Of a stretch of 64,000 nucleotides of DNA, positions 8,110-17,281 are shown piece after piece. Source of the stretch: Thermomonas sp. (GTDB lineage Bacteria; Pseudomonadota; Gammaproteobacteria; Xanthomonadales; Xanthomonadaceae); contig JAIMKJ010000002.1 in the NCBI GenBank assembly GCA_020692565.1, forward strand, positions 28,337 to 92,336, given 5' to 3'. The position numbers and the translations under genes are program-made. The first letter of the stretch is position 1, and every line of letters starts with the position of its first letter. The notes under the pieces were generated by a model, which saw only the letters and a program-made list of their open reading frames with translations, made no database searches and was not told the DNA's origin.

Positions 8110-9741
8110 ATGAGCCTGCGCATCGCTCTCGCCCAATTCGATTTCCCGGTCGGCGCAGTCAGCCGCAACGCCGAGCGGATCGCGGCGATGATCGCCGAGG
8201 CCCGCGACGAGTACGGCGCGGACATCGTGATGTTTCCGGAGCTGGCCTTGTCCGGGTATCCGCCGGAAGATCTGCTGCTGCGGCCGAGTTTCCTGCGCGA
8301 CTGCAGCGATGCGATCGGGGCGATGGCCGCTGCGGCGACCGGTATCGTCGCCGTCGTCGGCTGGCCGCAGGCGGCGGGCAGCGTGGTCTACAACGCCGCC
8401 AGCGTGCTGCAGGACGGCAAGGTCGCGCAGACGTACCGCAAGCGCGAGCTGCCCAACTACGCGGTATTCGACGAGCGCCGCTATTTCGATGTCGACCCGG
8501 ATCGCGAGGACTGCGTGTTCGAGGTGAAGGGCGTGCCGGTCGGGCTGATCATCTGCGAAGACCTGTGGTTCGCGGAGCCCATCGCCAGCACCGTGCGCAA
8601 CGGCGCGCAACTGGTGCTGGTGCCGAATGCCTCGCCGTTCGAGCGCGACAAGCACGCGCAGCGCGATGCGCTGCTGGCGCAGCGCGTGCACGAAACCGGC
8701 GCCGCCATCGCCTATCTCAATGCGGTCGGCGGGCAGGACGCGGTGGTGTTCGATGGTGCCTCGGTGGTCGCCGACGGCGACGGTGCGGTACATCCCGCCG
8801 CAGCCGCGTTCACCGATCAGTGGCTGGTGGTGGATTACGACGACGCAACGCGTCGTTTCGCGCCGGTGCAGTGGATGGACGACGGCGCCGAGAGCCGCGA
8901 CGCGCTGGCGTGGCGGGCGATCGTGCGCGGCATCCAGGACTACTGCGGCAAGAACGGCTTCCAGAAGACCTGGCTGGGCCTCTCCGGCGGCATCGATTCG
9001 TCGATGGTGCTGGCATTGGCGGTGGATGCGCTGGGCGCCGGGAACGTCACTGCGGTGCGGCTGCCTTCGCGCTATACCGCCGAGTTGTCGAACGATCTGG
9101 CCGATGAGCAGTGCAAGGCGCTGGGCGTGAAGATGATCACCATCCCGATCGAGAAACCGTTCCAGGGCTATCTGGACGCGTTGGCCGAAGTCTTCGCCGA
9201 CAAAGCGGTGGACGTGACCGAAGAGAACCTGCAATCGCGCGCCCGCGGCGCGATGCTGATGGCGCTGGCGAACAAGCTCGGCGGCCTGCTGCTGACCACC
9301 GGCAACAAGAGCGAATACGCGGTCGGCTACGCCACGATCTACGGCGACATGTGCGGCGGCTATGCGCCGATCAAGGATATCTACAAGACCGAAGTCTTCG
9401 CGCTCTGCCGCTGGCGCAACACCGTCGGCGGCGCGCCCGTCATTCCTCCGGGCGTGATCTCGCGTCCGCCCAGCGCGGAGTTGCGCGACAACCAAAAGGA
9501 CGAAGATTCACTGCCGCCCTACGACGTGCTCGATGCGATCCTGCTGCGTCATATCGACCAGGAACAGTCGCGCGACGAGATCGTGCGCGCCGGCTTCGAC
9601 GCCGCCATCGTCGACCGCATGCTGCGGCTGGTGCGGATCAGCGAATGGAAGCGGCACCAGGCCGCGCCGGGTCCGAAAGTCTCGCGCCGCGCCTTCGGCC
9701 GCGAGCGGCGGTATCCGATCACCAACGGATATTCGGCATAG
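8110..9741 (+). CDS. nadE: Glutamine-dependent NAD+ synthase
   Basis: This 543-residue enzyme amidates nicotinate adenine dinucleotide to NAD+, the last step of NAD synthesis. The N-terminal nitrilase-type glutaminase domain shows the triad Glu44 (MFPELALSGY), Lys111 (YRKRELPNY) and Cys149 (GLIICEDLW). The C-terminal synthetase domain carries the ATP pyrophosphatase P-loop LSGGIDSSMVLALAVDALG and TTGNKSEYAVGY. The ATG at 8110 has GGAG six bases upstream; an in-frame GTG at 8098 lies within the palindrome and is less likely. The upstream palindrome may control it. Confidence 0.96.
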   Translation: MSLRIALAQFDFPVGAVSRNAERIAAMIAEARDEYGADIVMFPELALSGYPPEDLLLRPSFLRDCSDAIGAMAAAATGIVAVVGWPQAAGSVVYNAASVLQDGKVAQTYRKRELPNYAVFDERRYFDVDPDREDCVFEVKGVPVGLIICEDLWFAEPIASTVRNGAQLVLVPNASPFERDKHAQRDALLAQRVHETGAAIAYLNAVGGQDAVVFDGASVVADGDGAVHPAAAAFTDQWLVVDYDDATRRFAPVQWMDDGAESRDALAWRAIVRGIQDYCGKNGFQKTWLGLSGGIDSSMVLALAVDALGAGNVTAVRLPSRYTAELSNDLADEQCKALGVKMITIPIEKPFQGYLDALAEVFADKAVDVTEENLQSRARGAMLMALANKLGGLLLTTGNKSEYAVGYATIYGDMCGGYAPIKDIYKTEVFALCRWRNTVGGAPVIPPGVISRPPSAELRDNQKDEDSLPPYDVLDAILLRHIDQEQSRDEIVRAGFDAAIVDRMLRLVRISEWKRHQAAPGPKVSRRAFGRERRYPITNGYSA

Positions 9742-9777
9742 GACGGGCTCAAACCCGTCGCCCGAGTACCGCAACCC

Positions 9778-10215
9778 GTGCGCTGGCACACCGCCGACTT
9801 CGACGCGTTGTCCTGGCACGATGTCCGCGTGCACGGCTTCCGCATCGTCGAAAAGGATCAAGGCACTGCGGAACTGGTGCTCGATATCGATTTCATTCTG
9901 GAATGGCTGCCATTCGAGGGCGGCGGGTATCGGTTCCGCATCGCCCAGGCCATCCTGCAGTTCCACGATGTCTTCGGTTTGCGCTTCATGCTGGACTACG
10001 TGGCATGCAGTGCGGGCATGACCGCGTTTTCGATCGACAGGATCGAGCGCGAAGTCATCGGTGAGGCGGCGCACGGGCAATTCTATCGCTGGCGGATCGG
10101 CGTGAACTGGCCGGAAGGGTTCCTCGAATTCGAGGCGCCGGGTTTCAGTCAATGGCTGGTCGGCGAGATCGTCGAGCAGGATGGGCAGACGCTGGATCCG
10201 AAGCAGCGACTGTGA
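9778..10215 (+). CDS. Conserved hypothetical protein, 145 residues
   Basis: I do not recognise this protein. It starts at a GTG (MRWHTADFDALSWHDVRVHGF), is acidic and rich in aromatic residues, lacks a signal peptide or membrane segment, and looks like a compact alpha/beta cytoplasmic protein. Codon use matches its neighbours, and it ends just before a clear terminator shared with the convergent bamD, which supports it as a real gene. It follows nadE by 36 bases on the same strand and may be cotranscribed with it. Confidence 0.7.
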   Translation: MRWHTADFDALSWHDVRVHGFRIVEKDQGTAELVLDIDFILEWLPFEGGGYRFRIAQAILQFHDVFGLRFMLDYVACSAGMTAFSIDRIEREVIGEAAHGQFYRWRIGVNWPEGFLEFEAPGFSQWLVGEIVEQDGQTLDPKQRL

Positions 10216-10248
10216 TCCGCATGTCGCGGGTGTTCCCGTCGCGGATAA

Positions 10249-10275
10249 GAAAAGCCGCCTTTCGGCGGCTTTTTC
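10249..10275. terminator. Bidirectional terminator between the 9778 gene and bamD
   Basis: AAAAGCCGCC-TTTC-GGCGGCTTTTT is a GC stem flanked by A on one side and T on the other, so it can stop transcription from both strands. It sits between two convergent genes. Confidence 0.92.
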
Positions 10276-10300
10276 GCTTGCAACGCCCGGCGCGAGGAAC

Positions 10301-11179
10301 TCAGTCGTTGTCCAGCGCCGACTTCTCGCTGGCGAGCGGATTGAGCTTGCGGAATACCGAGGGGTAGTCCGGCCACTTGTCGCCGTCGCTGAGCCACGGA
10401 TGCTGCGGTGCCTTCTGCTGCAACTGCTGGCGCGCGCTGTCGGCGAGGGCGGTGTTGCCCAGACGGGTGTAGGCCTCGGCCATCACCGCGATGCCGTCGT
10501 TCTCGAACGCGCTGCCCGGATAGGTTTCGCGCATGTATTCCACGCGTTCGATCGAAGCGACCCATGCGGTGCGACGCAGGTAGTACATGGCCGTTTCGAT
10601 TTCGTGGCGCGCGAACAGGTCGCGCAGTTCGTTCATGCGCGTGGCCGAGTCCGCGGCGTAGCGGGAGTTGGGGTAGCGGTCGGTGACGATCTTGAAGTCG
10701 TTGAACGCCTGCTGCGGGGTGGCCAGATCGCGGCGGCTGGCGTCGAGTTTCCACACCCGCTGCAGGAACACGGTGTCGCGGCTGGAGTTGACCAGACCGC
10801 GCAGGTAGTAGAGATAGGCCGCGTTGCGATGGGTGGGATAGGTTCGCAGGAAGCGGTCGATGGTCGAGATGGCGTCGTCGTTGGTGCCCATCTTGTACTG
10901 CGCATACGCGGTTTCGATCAGCGCCTGCTCGGTGTACGTGCCGTAGGGGTATTGCGCGATCAACCGCCTGTAGGTCCGGACTGCGGCGTCGTAGTTGCCG
11001 TTGCGGATCGAGCGTTGGCCCTTTTCGTACAGTTCGGTGACCGGTACGCCTTCGTTCGCGTCCTTGTCCTTGAAGGCGCCCTTCATCCTGGCGCAGCCGG
11101 AGGTACCGAGGGCGAACATCAGGACCAGCAGCAGGGAGGGGCGCAGGAGCGCGGGGAGCGAAAGGCGGCGAAGGGGCAT
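10301..11179 (-). CDS. bamD: Outer membrane assembly lipoprotein BamD
   Basis: BamD (292 residues) is the essential lipoprotein of the BAM complex that inserts beta-barrel proteins into the outer membrane. A lipoprotein signal peptide with the lipobox GTSGC is followed by tetratricopeptide-like repeats (YEKGQRSIRNGNYDAAVRTY, IETAYAQYKMGTNDDAISTI, NSRYAADSATRMNELRD). The start at 11179 gives MPLRRLSLPALLRP, a basic n-region before the hydrophobic core. It is divergent from rluD, an arrangement widely conserved in gammaproteobacteria. Confidence 0.95.
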   Translation of the reverse strand: MPLRRLSLPALLRPSLLLVLMFALGTSGCARMKGAFKDKDANEGVPVTELYEKGQRSIRNGNYDAAVRTYRRLIAQYPYGTYTEQALIETAYAQYKMGTNDDAISTIDRFLRTYPTHRNAAYLYYLRGLVNSSRDTVFLQRVWKLDASRRDLATPQQAFNDFKIVTDRYPNSRYAADSATRMNELRDLFARHEIETAMYYLRRTAWVASIERVEYMRETYPGSAFENDGIAVMAEAYTRLGNTALADSARQQLQQKAPQHPWLSDGDKWPDYPSVFRKLNPLASEKSALDND

Positions 11180-11209
11180 GCGGGCTGCTGCTGGACGGGT
11201 GAGCGGGCG

Positions 11210-11218
11210 ATAATACCA
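11210..11218 (-). promoter_or_regulatory. Extended -10 promoter of bamD
   Basis: The minus strand reads TGG-TATTAT followed by a GC-rich CGCC discriminator, an extended -10 element about 30 bases before the bamD start. No good -35 box is seen at 17 bases, as expected for an extended -10 promoter. Confidence 0.5.
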
Positions 11219-11390
11219 GCCCAGACCGGCCAGCCCCTTAACAGGTGGCCGGAGACCCTTACCGCAGACGGCGACGCCGCCCGATCCGCTGGCGCTGTCC
11301 TTCCGGGCACCTCCTCCGGCGGTTTCGCTGCCGCCGGGTCGCCGCGCGACACCGTCCCGATCGCGTACACCCCACCCATCAGGAGCTCCG

Positions 11391-12380
11391 ATGCCTTCAT
11401 CCACGCCAACCGCGGAGACCGCCGCCCGCCTGTCGGTGGTGCCCGACGCGGCCTCCGGTCGCCGCTTCGACGCGGTGCTGGCCGAACTGTTCCCCGAATA
11501 CTCGCGCTCGCGCCTGGCCGAATGGATCAAGTCCGGCGACGCTCTGCTCGACGGCCGCCAAGTGCGCCCGCGCGACCCGGTGCGCGGCGGCGAGGCGGTG
11601 TCGCTGACCGTGGTACTGGAAGTCCAGACCCGGTCCGAGCCCGAGGACATCGCCCTCGACGTTCTGTACGAGGATGCCGACGTCCTCGTGCTGAACAAGC
11701 CGGCCGGGCTGGTGGTGCATCCGGGCGCCGGCAACCCGGCCGGCACCCTGGTCAACGCCCTGCTGCATCGCGACCCGGCGCTGGTCACGCTGCCGAGGGC
11801 GGGGATCGTCCATCGGCTCGACAAGGACACCTCCGGGGTGATGGTGGTGGCGCGGACCTTGCCGGCGCATACCGCGCTGGTGGCCCAACTGTCGGCGCGC
11901 GACGTGCACCGACAGTATCTTGCGGTGGTGGCGGGGTCGCTGGTGTCGGGCGGCATGGTCAATGCCGCGATCGACCGCCACCCGCGCGACCGCCTGCGTC
12001 AGGCGGTGCGCGAGGACGGTCGCGAGGCGGTCACCCATTACCGCCTGCGCGAGCGCTTCCGCGCCCACACCTTGCTGGAATGCCGGCTCGAAACCGGCCG
12101 CACCCACCAGATCCGCGTGCACATGGCGCATATCAAGCATCCGATCATCGGCGACCCGCTGTACGGCGGGTCGTTGAAACTGCCCAAGGGCGCGACCACC
12201 GAGCTGATCGAATCCCTGCGCGGTTTCAAACGCCAGGCGCTGCACGCCGAAACCCTGGAATTCAGCCATCCGCTCAGCGGCGAGCCGGTCCGCTGCTCCA
12301 TGCCGATGCCGGCCGACATGCAGGCGCTGGTGCGCACGCTGCGCGACGACAGCCGCGACGCGGAGGAGCGCGGCCGGTGA
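11391..12380 (+). CDS. rluD: 23S rRNA pseudouridine synthase RluD
   Basis: RluD (329 residues) isomerises uridines 1911, 1915 and 1917 in helix 69 of 23S rRNA. An N-terminal S4 RNA-binding domain ([20 protein letters not shown]) precedes the catalytic domain. The catalytic aspartate is Asp144 in [24 protein letters not shown] and [20 protein letters not shown] are further family hallmarks. The ATG at 11391 follows an AGGAGC ribosome site. It overlaps the next gene by four bases, so the two are coupled. Confidence 0.95.
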   Translation: MPSSTPTAETAARLSVVPDAASGRRFDAVLAELFPEYSRSRLAEWIKSGDALLDGRQVRPRDPVRGGEAVSLTVVLEVQTRSEPEDIALDVLYEDADVLVLNKPAGLVVHPGAGNPAGTLVNALLHRDPALVTLPRAGIVHRLDKDTSGVMVVARTLPAHTALVAQLSARDVHRQYLAVVAGSLVSGGMVNAAIDRHPRDRLRQAVREDGREAVTHYRLRERFRAHTLLECRLETGRTHQIRVHMAHIKHPIIGDPLYGGSLKLPKGATTELIESLRGFKRQALHAETLEFSHPLSGEPVRCSMPMPADMQALVRTLRDDSRDAEERGR

Positions 12381-13159
12381 GTGATGTTTCAAGCCCCGCG
12401 CTCGGAAGTCCGGCCTTCCTCCCCGCCGACTGGCCGGCGCCGCCCGGCGTGCATGCCTTCACCACGCTGCGACATGGCCCGGGCTTGTCGGAACCGCCCT
12501 TCGACCGCTTCAATCTCGGCAACCGCTACGCCGCCGACGGCGACGACCCATCCACGGTCGAGCGCAACCGCGCGCTGCTGGTCGAAGCGGCCGGTCTGCC
12601 TTCCGCGCCGCATTGGCTGAAACAAGTGCATGGCGTGGATGTGGTGCGGTGCGACGGCGCGCCGGGTCGGGGCGAGGAACCGATCGCCGACGCCGCGGTC
12701 ACCTCCGTCCCCGGGACGGTTCTCGCCATCCTCACCGCCGACTGCCTGCCGGTGGTGTTCGCGGCCGATGACGGCCGCGAAATCGCCGCCGCCCACGCTG
12801 GCTGGCCCGGGCTGTCGTCCGGCATGCTGGAAGCCACGGTCGCCGCGATGCGCACCCCCGCCGACCGGCTGTTGGTCTGGATCGGCCCCGCCGCCGGCCC
12901 GCAGCGCTACGAAATCGGCGCCGACGTGCGCGACCGTTTCCTCGCGCACGATGCGCGCGCCGACGCCGCATTCGTATCGACCCGCCCCGGCCACTGGCGC
13001 GTGGATCTGTTCGCGATCGCACGCATGCGTTTGGCCCGGGTCGGCGTCACCCGCGTACACGGCGGCGACGTCTGCACGATCTCCGACCCGCAGCGGTTCT
13101 TCTCGCACCGGCGCGATGCGCGCACCGGGCGAATGGCGACGCTGGCGTGGTTCGACTGA
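12377..13159 (+). CDS. pgeF: Peptidoglycan editing factor / multicopper polyphenol oxidase family (YfiH)
   Basis: This 260-residue protein belongs to the YfiH/LACC1 family. Members have been described as cytoplasmic enzymes acting on purine nucleosides, as laccase-like oxidases, and as PgeF, which prevents mis-incorporation of L-Ser into peptidoglycan precursors. The metal and active-site motifs are present as [10 protein letters not shown] and [12 protein letters not shown], and [13 protein letters not shown] follows. The GTG start at 12377 overlaps the rluD stop (GTGA). The rluD-yfiH pairing is conserved in many gammaproteobacteria. Confidence 0.93.
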   Translation: MSDVSSPALGSPAFLPADWPAPPGVHAFTTLRHGPGLSEPPFDRFNLGNRYAADGDDPSTVERNRALLVEAAGLPSAPHWLKQVHGVDVVRCDGAPGRGEEPIADAAVTSVPGTVLAILTADCLPVVFAADDGREIAAAHAGWPGLSSGMLEATVAAMRTPADRLLVWIGPAAGPQRYEIGADVRDRFLAHDARADAAFVSTRPGHWRVDLFAIARMRLARVGVTRVHGGDVCTISDPQRFFSHRRDARTGRMATLAWFD

Positions 13160-13180
13160 TCGGGTACGGCCGGTCGCGCC

Positions 13181-14602
13181 TCAGGCTGCGTTGACGATGC
13201 CTGCGAGCGGCGGCGCTGCGGCACCCGGGGCTGTGTCCATTGTCGCCAGCGCCTCCAGGAAAGACCGCCGCCATCGCGTGATGTCGTGCTGCTCCAGGGT
13301 GTCCATCATCGCCCGCCACCGGTCCACGCGTTCCTGCAGCGGCATGGTCAGGCCGATGTCGATCGCATCGGCCACGCCGTCGAGATCGAACGGATTCACG
13401 ATCAAGGCTTCGCGCAGTTCCTGGGAGGCGCCCGCGAAGCGCGACAGCACCAGCACGCCTGGATCGTCCGGGTTCTGCGAGGCGACGAATTCCTTGGCGA
13501 CCAGATTCATGCCGTCGCGCAGCGGCGTCACCAGTCCGAGGCGCGCGCTGCGGTAATAGCCCGTGAGCACGTCGTGCGAAAAATTGCGGCCCACGTAACG
13601 CAGCGGCGTCCAGTCCGGCTCGGCATGGCGACCGTTGATGTGCCCGATCAGTTCTTCGAGTTCCCGGCGCAAGGTCTGATATTCCGGCACGTCGCTGCGC
13701 GAGGCCGGCGCGATCTGCAGATAAGTCGTGCGGCTGCGATGCTGAGGATGGCGTTCGAAAAGCCGGGACACCGCGCGGAAACGGTCGGGCAGGCCTTTCG
13801 AATAGTCCAGCCGGTCCACGCCGATCGCCAGTGCGCGGCCTTCGAGGCTCGCATTGAGCCGGCGAACGCTGCTGCGTCGGGTACCGGCGGCGGCCTGCCG
13901 CGCGACCTGCGCGGTGTCGATGCTGATCGGGAAATGCAGCGCCCGGAAGCGGCGGCCGTCCGCATTCTGCAGCCAATCGCCCTCCAGTGCGCGGCCATCG
14001 CCGAACAGGCGCACGTAGTCGCGGAAACGTTCGACATCGCGCCGGGTCTGGAAGCCCACCAGGTCGTAAGCGCCCAGCGCGCCGAACAGCTCCCGGTGCC
14101 CCGGCAGGGCGGAGATCAGATCCGACGAGGGCAGCGGTACGTGCAGGAAGAATCCCATCCGGCAGCCGATGCCGCGTTCGCGCAGATAGCGGGCCAGTGG
14201 AATCAGGTGGTAGTCGTGCACCCAGACGGTGTCGTCCTCGCGCAGCAGCGGCGCCAGTCGTGCGGCGAACAGCGCGTTGACCCGCTGGTAGCCGGCGTGG
14301 TTCTCGCGGGTGTAGTCCACCAGGTCCGGGCGGAAATGCAGCATCGGCCACAGGCTGCGGTTGGCGAAATTGTTGTAGTAGGCGTCGTGGTCTTCGTGCG
14401 AAAGATCCATGGTGACGAAGCGCAGGTCGCCATCGACGGCTTCGTGCAGCGTCCCCGACGCTTCGCGTACGCGCTTGCCGCTCCAGCCGAACCACAGGCC
14501 GCCGCTTTCGCGCAACGCCGCGTTCAGCGCGACCGCGAGGCCGCCCGCGCGGCTTTCGTTCGGCAGCGTCACGCGGTTGGAGACGATGACCAGGCGGCTC
14601 AT
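13181..14602 (-). CDS. otsA: Trehalose-6-phosphate synthase
   Basis: OtsA (473 residues, GT20) joins UDP-glucose and glucose-6-phosphate to make trehalose-6-phosphate. The N-terminus MSRLVIVSNRVTLP and GGLAVALNAALRESGGLWFG form the nucleotide-sugar side. WVHDYHLIPLARYLRE, GFFLHVPLPSSD, DRLDYSKGLPDRFRA and TPLRDGMNLVAKEFVA are diagnostic. Its ATG overlaps the stop of the GH15 gene by four bases (ATGA). It is the last gene of the otsB-GH15-otsA operon, which makes the disaccharide for osmotic and desiccation tolerance. Confidence 0.96.
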   Translation of the reverse strand: MSRLVIVSNRVTLPNESRAGGLAVALNAALRESGGLWFGWSGKRVREASGTLHEAVDGDLRFVTMDLSHEDHDAYYNNFANRSLWPMLHFRPDLVDYTRENHAGYQRVNALFAARLAPLLREDDTVWVHDYHLIPLARYLRERGIGCRMGFFLHVPLPSSDLISALPGHRELFGALGAYDLVGFQTRRDVERFRDYVRLFGDGRALEGDWLQNADGRRFRALHFPISIDTAQVARQAAAGTRRSSVRRLNASLEGRALAIGVDRLDYSKGLPDRFRAVSRLFERHPQHRSRTTYLQIAPASRSDVPEYQTLRRELEELIGHINGRHAEPDWTPLRYVGRNFSHDVLTGYYRSARLGLVTPLRDGMNLVAKEFVASQNPDDPGVLVLSRFAGASQELREALIVNPFDLDGVADAIDIGLTMPLQERVDRWRAMMDTLEQHDITRWRRSFLEALATMDTAPGAAAPPLAGIVNAA

Positions 14603-16395
14603 ACCATCTCCCGCCACGGTTGGCTGAGCCGCATCGCCGCGATGATCAGGCCGACGTGCGAATAGGTCTGCGGGAAATTGCCCCAGGCCTCGCCGTCCTC
14701 GAACGACTGGTCTTCCGAGAGCAGGCCCAGTGGATTGCGCCGCTGCAGCACGCGCTCGAACAGTGCCCGCGCCTCGTCGATGCGGCCGATCGCCGCCAGC
14801 GCATCGATGTACCAGAACGTGCAGATCGTGAAACTGGTTTCGGGTGCGCCGAAATCATCCGGCGCGACATAGCGGAACAGCGCATCGCCGCGCTTCAGCT
14901 CGCGGCCGATCGCTTCCACCGTGGCGACGTAGCGCGGATCGTCGCCGGTCACCAGGCCGATGTCTTCGAGCAACAGCAGGCTCGCGTCGAGGCGTTCGCC
15001 GCCCAGCACATCGACGAAATGGCCGCGTTCGGGACTCCAGCCGCGGTCCAGCACCAGCGTCCGGATCGTGTCCGCGCGCTGGTGCCAGTACGCGCCGCGA
15101 TCCTCCATGCCCAGTCGGCGGGCGATCTTCGCCAACCGGTCGCAGGCGGCCCAGCACATCGCGGTCGAATAGGTATGCACTTCTGCGCGACCGCGGAATT
15201 CCCAGAGTCCCGCATCCGGCTGGTCGTGCAGCGCCCACGCGCGTTCGCCCAGGCGTTCGAGCCGGGCGAACATCGCCGCGTCGCCGGGCGCGCTCACCCG
15301 CGCATCGAAGAACAATTGGGTCGAGGTCAGGACCACGCTGCCATAGGCGTCGTGCTGGGGTTGGATCCATGCGAGGTTGCCGCACCGCACCGGGCCCATG
15401 CCGCGATAACCCTGCAGGCCGGCCATGGTGTCCTCGTGCAACTCCCGCTCGAAGCCGATGCCGTACACCGGCTGCAGGCTGTCGTCGTCGCCGGTCGAAA
15501 GATTGAAGATGTAGCGGATGTACTCCTCCATCGTCCGCGTCGCGCCCAGCCGGTTCAGCGCGCGGACCACGAAGGCGGCATCGCGCAGCCAGCAATAGCG
15601 ATAGTCCCAGTTGCGCGCGCTGTCGGGCGCCTCCGGGATGGAGGTGGTCATCGCGGCGACGATGCCGCCGGTATCCTCGTACTGGCACAGCTTCAGGGTG
15701 ATCGCGCTGCGGATCACCGCGTCCTGCCATTCGAACGGAATCGACAGATAGCGCGTCCATTCCCGCCAGTAATCGAGGGTGCGCTGTTCGGCGTCGTGCG
15801 CGAAGCGCGCGATCGGCTGGGTCAGGGTCTCGTCGGGGCCGAGAATCAGGTTGAGCTCGCGATCCAGCACGAACGGCAGCCCGTCCAGCAGCATCCGTAC
15901 CGGCGCATCGCTGGTCAGGCGCAGGGTCATGGCGTCGAGGACGAAGCGCAGATGATTGCTGCCCGAGGTGCGTTCGGGCACGCGTTCGCCCCATCCCGCG
16001 AGCGGCTCGACGCGGATGCGGATCCGCGGGCGTCCCTGCAGCGGTCGGATCCGCCGGACCAGCATCACCGGCCGGTAGAAACGCTCGCGATCGCGCCAGC
16101 GCGGTGCGAAATCGACGATCTCCAGCGCACCGCCGTCGCGGTCGTGGAGCACCGTGCGCAGTACCGCGGTGTTGCCGACGTAGGTTTGTTCGGCGTGCGA
16201 GAAGTGTTCGATCTCGACCGCATAAACGCCGCCCTCGCGCTTCGGCGACAGCAGTTCGCAGAAGGCCGGATCGCCGTCGAAGGCCGGCAGGCAACTCCAC
16301 ACCACGCGCGCCCTGTCATCCAGCAGCGCGCTGAAACTGCCGTTGCCGATGATGCCCAGGTCGAGGGTGGCGTGTTCGGGGGTGCGATCGGTCAT
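14599..16395 (-). CDS. Glycoside hydrolase family 15 protein (glucoamylase/trehalase-like)
   Basis: This 598-residue cytoplasmic protein has an N-terminal beta-sandwich domain (LGIIGNGSFSALLDDRARVVWSCLP) and an alpha6/alpha6 barrel with the GH15 signatures NWDYRYCWLRDAAFV, HTYSTAMCW, and the C-terminal catalytic region LLSEDQSFEDGEAWGNFPQ. GH15 members hydrolyse alpha-glucosidic bonds in starch, isomaltose or trehalose. Within a trehalose synthesis operon it may act as a trehalase or on maltooligosaccharides; the sequence does not decide. It overlaps both neighbours by four bases, so all three genes should be translated in a coupled way. Confidence 0.93.
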   Translation of the reverse strand: MTDRTPEHATLDLGIIGNGSFSALLDDRARVVWSCLPAFDGDPAFCELLSPKREGGVYAVEIEHFSHAEQTYVGNTAVLRTVLHDRDGGALEIVDFAPRWRDRERFYRPVMLVRRIRPLQGRPRIRIRVEPLAGWGERVPERTSGSNHLRFVLDAMTLRLTSDAPVRMLLDGLPFVLDRELNLILGPDETLTQPIARFAHDAEQRTLDYWREWTRYLSIPFEWQDAVIRSAITLKLCQYEDTGGIVAAMTTSIPEAPDSARNWDYRYCWLRDAAFVVRALNRLGATRTMEEYIRYIFNLSTGDDDSLQPVYGIGFERELHEDTMAGLQGYRGMGPVRCGNLAWIQPQHDAYGSVVLTSTQLFFDARVSAPGDAAMFARLERLGERAWALHDQPDAGLWEFRGRAEVHTYSTAMCWAACDRLAKIARRLGMEDRGAYWHQRADTIRTLVLDRGWSPERGHFVDVLGGERLDASLLLLEDIGLVTGDDPRYVATVEAIGRELKRGDALFRYVAPDDFGAPETSFTICTFWYIDALAAIGRIDEARALFERVLQRRNPLGLLSEDQSFEDGEAWGNFPQTYSHVGLIIAAMRLSQPWREMV

Positions 16396-17150
16396 GCGGA
16401 TCCTTCGGTGGCGAATGCGCCGAGCCAGGCGCTGACGGATGCCGGGTCGGGGAGCGAAAAACGTGCGGCGCTGTCGTCGCGCGCACCGACGAGGATGCTG
16501 GTGCCGTCGAGCGCGTTGACGATGCGGAAACCGGATTCGTCGGTCAGGTCGTCGCCCGCGAACATCGGGTGGCGCCCGCGGAACGGCGGGTCTTCGAGCA
16601 ACGTGGCGATCGCCGTGCCCTTGTCCTGATCGCCGCGCAGCAGTTCGACCACGCAATGGCCGGGCTGCAGTCGATAACCGGGCAAACGTTCGAGCGCCGC
16701 GCTCGCGAATGCGCGCAGCGCCGTTTCGGCTTCCGGCGCCGCGCGCCAGTGCAGTGCGATGCCCGAGCCCTTGTTCTCCGCGAGCGCGCCGGGATAGCGC
16801 ATGCACAGCGAAACCGCTTCTGCGACGATGCGCGGCATGATCGCGCATGGACTCGGCTTGCGCAGCATGCCGTCCCGCGTGCGCAGTTCGTTGCCGTGCA
16901 GGCCGGCGGTCGGTAATTTCAACGGCCAGAAGAGTGCGTCGAGCGCCTCCACCGAGCGCCCGCTCACCAGCGCGACCGCGCCATCGAGCGCGCCGCTCAA
17001 CAGGTGCAACATGTGCCGCAGTTCCCCGGGAACGATCACCCGTTCAGGGCTCGGCGCAAATTCGATCAGGCTGCCATCCACATCGAGAAACAGTGCGCAG
17101 CCGGTTCGCGGCGCAGGTGGACGCGGCCGAAATGACGTCAGACCATCCAT
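16392..17150 (-). CDS. otsB: Trehalose-6-phosphate phosphatase
   Basis: OtsB (252 residues) removes the phosphate from trehalose-6-phosphate. It is a HAD-family enzyme: motif I is FLDVDGSL with nucleophile Asp23 and Asp25, VALVSGRS is motif II, and the C-terminal GDDLTDESGF is motif IV, which binds magnesium. HGNELRT in the cap region is typical. It is the first gene of the operon, and its stop codon overlaps the start of the GH15 gene. DUF4166 is transcribed away from it on the other strand. Confidence 0.95.
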   Translation of the reverse strand: MDGLTSFRPRPPAPRTGCALFLDVDGSLIEFAPSPERVIVPGELRHMLHLLSGALDGAVALVSGRSVEALDALFWPLKLPTAGLHGNELRTRDGMLRKPSPCAIMPRIVAEAVSLCMRYPGALAENKGSGIALHWRAAPEAETALRAFASAALERLPGYRLQPGHCVVELLRGDQDKGTAIATLLEDPPFRGRHPMFAGDDLTDESGFRIVNALDGTSILVGARDDSAARFSLPDPASVSAWLGAFATEGSA

Positions 17151-17248
17151 CTGTTCAGGTTAAACAACGCGATGTTAGAGAAACGTTCAATGCCGCGCCG
17201 GATGTTGCATGCAGTGCGCGATGCAATGACGCTCGTGCACGAAGCGAA

Positions 17249-17254
17249 TAGAAT
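17249..17254 (+). promoter_or_regulatory. TAGAAT -10 box upstream of the DUF4166 gene
   Basis: TAGAAT followed by a GC-rich GCCG discriminator lies 27 bases before the ATG. It fits the TAnAAT-plus-GC pattern seen before several genes in this window. Confidence 0.4.
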
Positions 17255-17281
17255 GCCGTCGGTCCCGATATCGCGAGCGCG

